From: F1-60-MAGs149 sp032119475 | GTDB taxonomy: Bacteria; Actinomycetota; Thermoleophilia; Gaiellales; F1-60-MAGs149 | Direction: 5' to 3' | NCBI GenBank assembly: GCA_032119475.1 | Contig: JAUMCA010000047.1 | Coordinates: 1-10,874 of the forward strand | Length of the DNA stretch: 10,874 bases | In this document: positions 6,653 to 10,874 of the stretch, piece after piece | Layout of the letters: every line of letters begins with the position of its first letter | How positions within the stretch are numbered: the first letter of the stretch is position 1 | Made by a program: the position numbers and the translations under genes | The notes under the pieces: model-generated | Told to the model about the DNA's origin: nothing | What the model saw: only the letters and a program-made list of their open reading frames with translations | Databases searched by the model: none

Positions 6653-8968
6653 CTACTCGACGAGGTCGAGCGCGGCACCCACGATGGTGCCCTCGTCGAT
6701 GCCGAAGTAGCGGTAGAGGTCCTCGACGTCGCCCGACTGGCCGAAGTCCGTCACGCCCAGCGAGGTGACGGGGACGGTGTTGATCGAGCCGAGGAAGGTC
6801 AGCGTGTGCGGGTGGCCGTCGAGGACGGTCACCATCGGCGCCGCGCGATCGGCGGGGAACGCGTCGTCGAGGACGCGCTCGTCGGCGGTGCCCAGCCCGC
6901 GGCGCGCCTGCAGCGCGCGGAACACCAGGTCCGGCGAGGTCAGGCAGACGACGTCGGCGGCGTAGCCGGCCTCGCCGAGCACGTCCGCCGCCCGGACGAC
7001 CTCCGGCAGCATCGCCCCGGTGCCGACGAGGGTCACGTCGGGTGCGCGATCGGCGCGGCGCAGCAGGTACCCGCCGGCCACGGCGGCGCGGCGGCGCGTC
7101 TCGCGCCCCGCCGGGTCCTCGGGGAGGGCGAAGATCGACTGGTCGATCGGCCGGGTCGACAGGCGGAAGTACGCGGAGGTCCCGTCGGGGCGTCCGATCT
7201 GGGCCATCGCCGCGAGCAGCGTCCACTCGAGGTCCTGGCCGCTGGCCGGCTCCCACGCGACGCAGCGGGGCTGCTCGAGCCCGACGGACGGCGTGATGAT
7301 CGACTGGTGCGCACCGCCCTCGGGGGCGAGCGTGACGCCCGACGGCGTGCCGACGAGGATCGACTGGCCGCCGGAGTAGATGCCGAACGACCACTGCTCG
7401 AGCGCGCGGTTGACGAACGGGTCGTACATCGTGCCCACGGGGATCAGGGGCGCCCCGTCACGGGACCAGGTCAGGCCGAGCTCGGCCATCAGCCCGACGA
7501 GGTTGCCCTCGGCGATGCCGAGCTCGATGTGCTGGCCCTGCTCGGACTCGCGCCACTTCATCAGCGCACTGCCGTCGTCGGCGAACCAGTCGATGCGCTC
7601 ACCCGGGTTCCAGACGCCGACGCGGTTGATCCAGCCGCCGAGGTTGGTCGACGAGGCGACGTCGGGGCTCACCGTCACGACGCGCTGGGCGAGGTCCGGG
7701 GCGTCGTGACCCAGGTCCACGAAGAAGCGGCCGAACGCCTGCTGCGTCGACAGCGTGCCGGCGTGCTTGCGCCCCAGCTCGGACGGCGTCGCCACGGGGG
7801 CCAGCGCCGGCAGCGCCGGACGGGTGAGCCGCTTGGCCGTGTCCGCGCACAGGCGCCCGGCGTCGGAGTCCGCCGGGAACGGCGCCCACGGCGCGGCGGC
7901 ATCGGCGCCGAGGTCGGCGGCGAGCTGCTCCCACTGCTCCGGGGTCAGCAGCGTCGAGTGGTTGGCCGGGTGGCCCTGCGTCGGCAGGCGGTGCGCCTTG
8001 ATGGTGTACGCGAAGATCACCGAGGGGCGATCGTCGACCGCGTCGGCGCCGGCGAGGCCGTCGAGGATCAGCTGGAGGTCATGGCCCCCGAGGTCGCGGA
8101 AGGCGCGCATCAGGAGGTCGTCGTCGACCTTGGCGACGAGCTTGCGGATCGCCTTGGCGTCGCCGTTGTCGCCGGGGAGGCGCTCGCGGAGCTCGGCGAC
8201 GTCGGAGCGCAGCAGCCGCTGGTACTCCTCGTTCCCCATGTCCTCCATGCGCCGCTGCAGCACGTCGCCGCCCGGCTCGGAGAACAGCGACGACACCTCG
8301 CGGCCCCACTTCAGCGTGATCGCGTTCCAGCCGGCGGCCTCGAACATCGACTGCATGCGGCTGATCGCGATGCCGGGAACGATGCGGTCGAGCGACTGGC
8401 GGTTGAGGTCGACGACCCAGGTCACCTCGCCGAGCTGCGGCACCATCGGGTCGATCAGGGCCTCCCAGCAGGCGCCCTCGTCGAGCTCCGCGTCGCCGAG
8501 CAGGGCGATCTGGCGGCCGCCCTGCGGGACCTCGAAGTGCCCGGCGACGTAGCGGTGGGCGATCGCGCTCCAGATCGGCGCCGTCGCGCCGATGCCGACG
8601 GAGCCCGTGGAGAAGTCCGCCGGGACGGGGTCCTTGAGCCGGCTGGGGTACGACTGGAGGCCGCCGAACGCGCGCAGCGACTCCATCTGCTCGGGCTCGA
8701 GCAGGCCGAGCAGGTACTCGATGGCGTGCAGCACCGGAGCCGCGTGCGGCTTGACGGACACGCGGTCGGCGGCGCGGAGGTGCGCGAACCACAGCGCGGT
8801 CATGATCGAGATCATCGAGGCGGACGAGGCCTGGTGACCGCCGACCTTCACGCCGGACGGGGTCTTCCGCACGTGGTTGGCGTGGTGGACGATGGAGGTG
8901 GCGAGCCACAGCACGCGCGACTCGATCTCGGTCAGCGTGCGCAGGTCGATGGAGGGAGGCGCGAGCAC
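6653..8968 (-). CDS. Thiamine-diphosphate 2-oxoacid dehydrogenase E1, homodimeric AceE/MdeB type
   Basis: A 771-aa transketolase-superfamily enzyme with both halves in one chain, as in AceE (887 aa in E. coli) and MdeB. N-terminal PP domain: GGHQASSASM (43-52), FSTGSVGIG (119-127), and the ThDP/Mg motif GDAELDEG (158-165) with DLNRQSLD (187-194). PYR domain: the catalytic-Glu segment HIELGIAEGNL (480-490, E487) and PEGGAHQS (549-556). C-terminal domain ends DFGQSGDVEDLYRYFGID (741-758), close to the AceE FGRS-type ending, which favours an oxoacid dehydrogenase over a sugar transketolase. The expected reaction is decarboxylation of a 2-oxoacid and acyl transfer to a lipoyl-E2. No E2 or E3 gene is present here. 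An Lrp/AsnC regulator is divergent, as in the Pseudomonas mdeR/mdeAB locus, where MdeB acts on 2-oxobutyrate. Start is GTG at 8968; no in-frame ATG is better placed. Alternatives are pyruvate dehydrogenase E1 or another transketolase-like enzyme. Confidence 0.85.
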   Translation of the reverse strand: MLAPPSIDLRTLTEIESRVLWLATSIVHHANHVRKTPSGVKVGGHQASSASMISIMTALWFAHLRAADRVSVKPHAAPVLHAIEYLLGLLEPEQMESLRAFGGLQSYPSRLKDPVPADFSTGSVGIGATAPIWSAIAHRYVAGHFEVPQGGRQIALLGDAELDEGACWEALIDPMVPQLGEVTWVVDLNRQSLDRIVPGIAISRMQSMFEAAGWNAITLKWGREVSSLFSEPGGDVLQRRMEDMGNEEYQRLLRSDVAELRERLPGDNGDAKAIRKLVAKVDDDLLMRAFRDLGGHDLQLILDGLAGADAVDDRPSVIFAYTIKAHRLPTQGHPANHSTLLTPEQWEQLAADLGADAAAPWAPFPADSDAGRLCADTAKRLTRPALPALAPVATPSELGRKHAGTLSTQQAFGRFFVDLGHDAPDLAQRVVTVSPDVASSTNLGGWINRVGVWNPGERIDWFADDGSALMKWRESEQGQHIELGIAEGNLVGLMAELGLTWSRDGAPLIPVGTMYDPFVNRALEQWSFGIYSGGQSILVGTPSGVTLAPEGGAHQSIITPSVGLEQPRCVAWEPASGQDLEWTLLAAMAQIGRPDGTSAYFRLSTRPIDQSIFALPEDPAGRETRRRAAVAGGYLLRRADRAPDVTLVGTGAMLPEVVRAADVLGEAGYAADVVCLTSPDLVFRALQARRGLGTADERVLDDAFPADRAAPMVTVLDGHPHTLTFLGSINTVPVTSLGVTDFGQSGDVEDLYRYFGIDEGTIVGAALDLVE

Positions 8969-9003
8969 GGGCAGATCATGCCGTGCGGAGCGTCTTTGTG
9001 CCA
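8969..9003 (-). promoter_or_regulatory. Predicted promoter of the E1 gene, leaderless
   Basis: On the minus strand, CATGAT (8980-8975) lies 6 nt before the GTG at 8968, a spacing typical of a -10 element of a leaderless transcript. At 17 bp further upstream the sequence is TGGCAC (9003-8998), only a weak -35. The -10 lies inside a 12-bp block repeated before the lrp gene, and no Shine-Dalgarno sequence is present. Confidence 0.45.
8973..8984 (-). repeat. 12-bp inverted repeat, E1-side copy
   Basis: Read towards the E1 gene this is ACGGCATGATCT, followed by 4 nt and the GTG start. It is a perfect inverted copy of 9060-9071, which stands the same 4 nt before the lrp ATG. The repeat is exact for 12 bp and stops at both ends. 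It may be a shared -10 region, a regulator half-site, or both. Confidence 0.8.
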
Positions 9004-9010
9004 GTATTCA

Positions 9011-9034
9011 TGTGCGTTCACGGTGCCATGCACA
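9011..9034. promoter_or_regulatory. Central dyad, candidate Lrp-family operator
   Basis: TGTGCGT (9011-9017) and ATGCACA (9028-9034) form a dyad with six of seven positions Watson-Crick paired and one G-T. Its centre (9022.5) coincides with the midpoint of the gap between the two divergent start codons (9022). Size and A/T-versus-surroundings contrast suit an Lrp/AsnC-dimer site. Function is inferred only. Confidence 0.4.
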
Positions 9035-9040
9035 CAGTTC

Positions 9041-9075
9041 TTGCGTGTACGGCAGGAAAACGGCATGATCTTCGC
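9041..9075 (+). promoter_or_regulatory. Predicted promoter of the lrp-like gene, leaderless
   Basis: TTGCGT (9041-9046) as -35, a 17-bp spacer, CATGAT (9064-9069) as -10, then 6 nt to the ATG at 9076. The short distance predicts an mRNA starting at or next to the start codon, consistent with no ribosome site. GGCATG (9062-9067) and CATGCC (9075-9080) also form a 6-bp inverted repeat spanning the start codon, which could be a local operator for autoregulation. Confidence 0.5.
9060..9071 (+). repeat. 12-bp inverted repeat, lrp-side copy
   Basis: ACGGCATGATCT, exactly inverted with respect to 8973-8984, 75 bp between the copies. Each copy ends 4 nt before a start codon, so the whole 107-bp intergenic region has a two-fold symmetry about 9022. 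Confidence 0.8.
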
Positions 9076-9522
9076 ATGCCACGCGAAACCCTCGATGCGA
9101 CGGACGAGCGCATCCTCCAACTGCTCGAGTCCGACGGCCGCCTATCGGCGAGCGCGATCGGGCGCGAGGTCGGCCTGTCCCCCGCCGCGGCCAAGCGGCG
9201 CATCGACCGGCTCGAGGAGCTGCGGATCGTCACCGGCTACCGCGCCGTGATCGACCACGCCAAGCTCGGCTGGCAGATCGAGGCCTTCGTCGAGCTCCGC
9301 GTCGACGGCTCCACGCACGTGGACGGCATCACCGCCGCCTACGCCGACCTCCCGGAGCTCGTCGAGGGATTCACGCTCGCCGGCGACCCCGATGCGCTGA
9401 TCCGCCTCCGGGTCCGCGACCACGCGCACCTCAAGGAGGCGATCGACCGCATCCGCCGGAGCGGCGGCGTCACCGGCACGAAGACCCTGATCGTCCTGGG
9501 TGCCGAGGTCAACCGCGCCTAA
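9076..9522 (+). CDS. Lrp/AsnC-family transcriptional regulator
   Basis: A 148-aa DNA-binding regulator, the usual length for the family. Residues 7-55 are the winged helix-turn-helix: DATDERILQLLESDGRLSAS, then AIGREVGLSPAAAKRRIDRLEE with the recognition helix at about 36-50, followed by IVTGYRAVID. Residues 68-145 form the RAM/AsnC ligand-binding domain, with GFTLAGDPDALIRLRV and the C-terminal strand TLIVLGAEV. Such proteins bind an amino acid or related small molecule and assemble as dimers to octamers. It is divergent from the E1 gene, so the likely targets are its own promoter and E1, with the ligand perhaps an amino acid feeding the E1 substrate (inference). The frame is open upstream to a GTG at 8983, but the ATG at 9076 fits family length and leaves a recognisable promoter. 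Its TAA stop forms the first three bases of a palindromic repeat. Confidence 0.93.
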   Translation: MPRETLDATDERILQLLESDGRLSASAIGREVGLSPAAAKRRIDRLEELRIVTGYRAVIDHAKLGWQIEAFVELRVDGSTHVDGITAAYADLPELVEGFTLAGDPDALIRLRVRDHAHLKEAIDRIRRSGGVTGTKTLIVLGAEVNRA

Positions 9523-9556
9523 TGCAACGAAGGGGCCAGACCCCTTTGTTTCATTA
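9520..9556 (+). terminator. Palindromic GGGGCC repeat, copy 1; terminator-like, overlapping the lrp stop
   Basis: A 37-nt palindrome from TAATGCAACGAAGGGG (9520-9535), with 5-nt loop CCAGA, to CCCCTTTGTTTCATTA (9541-9556). Sixteen positions can pair, with one C/T mismatch (9525/9551) and one G-U (9529/9547). The 3' arm is T-rich after the CCCC, as in an intrinsic terminator for lrp. Its first three bases are the TAA stop of lrp. It could also be a REP-like dispersed repeat; a genome-wide copy count would tell. Confidence 0.7.
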
Positions 9557-9625
9557 AGGACGTCACTGACGACGCGCCGATCACGCACGCGGGCGTCACA
9601 TCACCTGCGTCCGCCCGAACCCCGC
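9557..9625. other. Spacer between two palindromic repeats
   Basis: 69 nt with no supported gene. It has a CGTCAC direct repeat (9561-9566 and 9594-9599) and a weak CGGGCG/CGCCCG inverted pair (9590-9595, 9612-9617). I see nothing else. Confidence 0.4.
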
Positions 9626-9658
9626 GCGATGGAGGGGCCAGGCCCCTTTGTCGCATTA
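9626..9658 (-). terminator. Palindromic GGGGCC repeat, copy 2; overlaps the MMPL stop
   Basis: On the minus strand it begins TAATGCGACAAAGGGGCC, nearly the same as copy 1, then loop T and an inner arm GGCCCCTCCATCGC. The TAA (9658-9656) is the stop codon of the MMPL gene. The inner arm is degenerate and lacks the closing CATTA. Plus-strand RNA pairs 14 positions in a row, three as G-U (9630/9650, 9631/9649, 9632/9648), whereas these are mismatches in minus-strand RNA. There is no U-tract in the minus direction, so terminator function for MMPL is less certain than for copy 1. Confidence 0.6.
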
Positions 9659-10874
9659 GCGGCCGGAGATCTCGATGTGGCCGGGCGCGTCCTGCTCCTC
9701 CGGCGCCTCGATCGTGAGGCGCGGGAGAATGCGGTCGAGCCAGCCGGGGATCCACCAGGCGCGCTCGTCGAGCAGGTGCATCAGGGCCGGGACGAGCGTG
9801 AGGCGCACGACGAAGGCGTCGAGGGCGATCGCCAGGCCGAGGGCGAGGCCGAACTCCTTGATCGTCCGGTCGACGCCCGTCAGGAAGGCGAAGAAGACGA
9901 CGGACATGATCAGCGCGGCCGCCACGATGACGCGGCCGATGGTGGCGACGCCGTCCGTGATGGCGACGCGCGGCGTGTCGCCGCCGACGTACGCCTCGCG
10001 GATGCGGCTGACGAGGAACACCTCGTAGTCCATCGACAGGCCGAAGATCAGCGAGAACACGATCACGGGCAGGAACGACTCGATCGGCCCCGTCTTGTCG
10101 AGGCCGATCAGCCCCGCGCCGTAGCCGTGCTGGAAGACGAGCGTCAGCACGCCGAACGAGGCGGCGCACGAGAGGATCGTCGTGAGCGCCGCCTTCAGCG
10201 CGATCACGACGCTGCGGAAGGCCATGGTCAGGATCAGCAGCGTGATGCCGACGACGAAGAGCAGGAAGTAGGGGATGCGCTCGAAGATGCGCGCGGCGAT
10301 GTCGTCGAACGCCGCCGTGGCGCCGCCCACGTAGGCGACCGCGTTGGTCCCCCGCAGCGCCTGCGGGATGGTGTCCGCGCGCAGGTCGTTGACGAGCTCG
10401 GCCGTCGCCGCGTCCTGCGGGGAGGACTTCGCGTAGACCGTGATGATCGCCGTGTTCCCGTCCGGGTTCACGATCGGCGGTGCCGCAGCGGCCACGTTCG
10501 GCGCCGCGGCGATCGCCTTCTGGACGGCGTCGGCTGCCGGCTGGTCGCCGTCCACGACGACGATCAGCGGGCCGTTGAAGCCGGGGCCGAAGCCCTCGGC
10601 GAGCCAGTCGTACGCGATGCGCTGCGTCGTCGTCTTCGGCGCCGTGCCGGCGTCGGCCGCGCCCAGCTGGATGCCCACGACCGGCGCCGCGAGCAGCAGC
10701 ATCACGACGAGCGGTACGACGGTGAAGAACCCCGCGCGCCGCGTGACGAAGCGCCCCCACCGGGCCACGGCCGTCTGCTGGGCGGCGGCGAGCGAGTCAT
10801 CCGGCGTCCGGATGAACGGGATCTTCAGCCGGTCGATGCGATGCCCGAGGAGCGCGAGCACGGCGGGCAGCAGG
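9656..10874 (-). CDS. MMPL/RND-family transporter, C-terminal half (5' end outside window)
   Basis: An inner-membrane transporter of the MmpL/RND superfamily, driven by the proton gradient and typically exporting lipids or hydrophobic compounds. The frame is open at the right edge and begins in LLPAVLALLGHRID, the usual conserved segment near the end of the first half. A GTG at 10861 lies inside this segment and is not a real start. What follows: a transmembrane helix (FFTVVPLVVMLLLAAPVVG), an extracytoplasmic domain of about 130 residues, then five helices. GLSMDYEVFLVSRIRE carries the Asp-Tyr proton-relay pair (Asp codon 10030-10028, Tyr 10027-10025). The last helix ends LVPALMHLL, followed by a charged tail with PEEQDAPGHIEISGR. 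The family is usually over 700 aa, so roughly 300 residues lie beyond the edge. Substrate unknown. Its stop lies in palindrome copy 2. Confidence 0.92.
   Translation of the reverse strand, partial: LLPAVLALLGHRIDRLKIPFIRTPDDSLAAAQQTAVARWGRFVTRRAGFFTVVPLVVMLLLAAPVVGIQLGAADAGTAPKTTTQRIAYDWLAEGFGPGFNGPLIVVVDGDQPAADAVQKAIAAAPNVAAAAPPIVNPDGNTAIITVYAKSSPQDAATAELVNDLRADTIPQALRGTNAVAYVGGATAAFDDIAARIFERIPYFLLFVVGITLLILTMAFRSVVIALKAALTTILSCAASFGVLTLVFQHGYGAGLIGLDKTGPIESFLPVIVFSLIFGLSMDYEVFLVSRIREAYVGGDTPRVAITDGVATIGRVIVAAALIMSVVFFAFLTGVDRTIKEFGLALGLAIALDAFVVRLTLVPALMHLLDERAWWIPGWLDRILPRLTIEAPEEQDAPGHIEISGR

Noticed and set aside
8986..9003. Sigma-54-like TGGCAC upstream of the E1 gene
   Set aside because: The -24 half matches on the minus strand, but no TTGC-type -12 element stands at the required spacing.
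8983..9075. 31-codon N-terminal extension of the Lrp-family protein from a GTG at 8983
   Set aside because: The extension is unlike the family N-terminus, the ATG at 9076 gives normal length, and the extension would cover the promoter and the symmetric elements.
6806..9250. Very long plus-strand open frame (814 codons) opposite the E1 gene
   Set aside because: Its product is a low-complexity Arg/Ala/Gly/Val mix with no motif, and it lies antisense to a gene with clear ThDP-enzyme motifs. It is a by-product of high GC content, which makes stop codons rare.
9519..10760. Alternative minus-strand frame running through both palindromes, giving similar MxQRGLAP peptides at each
   Set aside because: The repeated peptide is just the translated palindrome. 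The MMPL frame, with its Asp-Tyr motif and helices, is the real gene there.
1..10874. Insertion sequences, prophage, CRISPR, defence or biosynthetic cluster
   Set aside because: No transposase, integrase, Cas, nuclease/methylase or modular synthase signature was seen on either strand. A single FabF and one glycosyltransferase do not make a cluster.

Overview
The window is very GC-rich, with G or C at nearly every third codon position, densely packed genes, several GTG starts and almost no Shine-Dalgarno sequences. This fits a high-GC actinobacterium. A deep lineage such as Thermoleophilia (Solirubrobacterales) is my guess from gene content and style, not a demonstrated placement. I see no tRNA, rRNA, CRISPR array, transposase, phage gene or origin. 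No gene-free stretch exceeds about 133 bases, so this is mostly ordinary chromosome.

Layout. (1) Bases 1-97 are the 3' end of an unidentified plus-strand gene whose stop abuts the stop of the converging glycosyltransferase. (2) 98-2636, minus strand: a FabF-type ketoacyl synthase followed 4 nt later by a family-4-type glycosyltransferase. (3) 2660-6646, plus strand: M42 metallo-aminopeptidase, secreted cyclophilin lipoprotein and a 91-aa unknown protein as one tight operon, then, after 58 nt, two tandem TerC-family membrane proteins. (4) 6653-8968, minus strand: a 771-aa thiamine-diphosphate 2-oxoacid dehydrogenase E1 (AceE/MdeB-like). (5) 9076-9522, plus strand: an Lrp/AsnC regulator divergent from that E1. 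(6) 9656 to the right edge, minus strand: the C-terminal half of an MMPL transporter.

How they work together. The clearest unit is E1 plus Lrp. Two divergent genes are separated by 107 bp whose sequence is symmetric about its midpoint. An identical 12-bp block containing a probable -10 element lies 4 nt before each start codon, and a 24-bp dyad lies at the centre. This resembles amino-acid catabolic loci such as mdeR/mdeAB and bkdR/bkd of Pseudomonas, so the E1 may oxidise a 2-oxoacid made from an amino acid. The 23-bp gap between the ketoacyl synthase and the peptidase carries two overlapping back-to-back -10 elements sharing one TA step, a compact bidirectional promoter for probably leaderless mRNAs. 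The regulator and the MMPL gene converge on two related GGGGCC palindromes, and the TAATG end of each palindrome supplies the stop codon of the adjacent gene.

I do not see a clear undescribed multi-gene system. The most interesting material is in the short non-coding stretches and in the E1/regulator pair.
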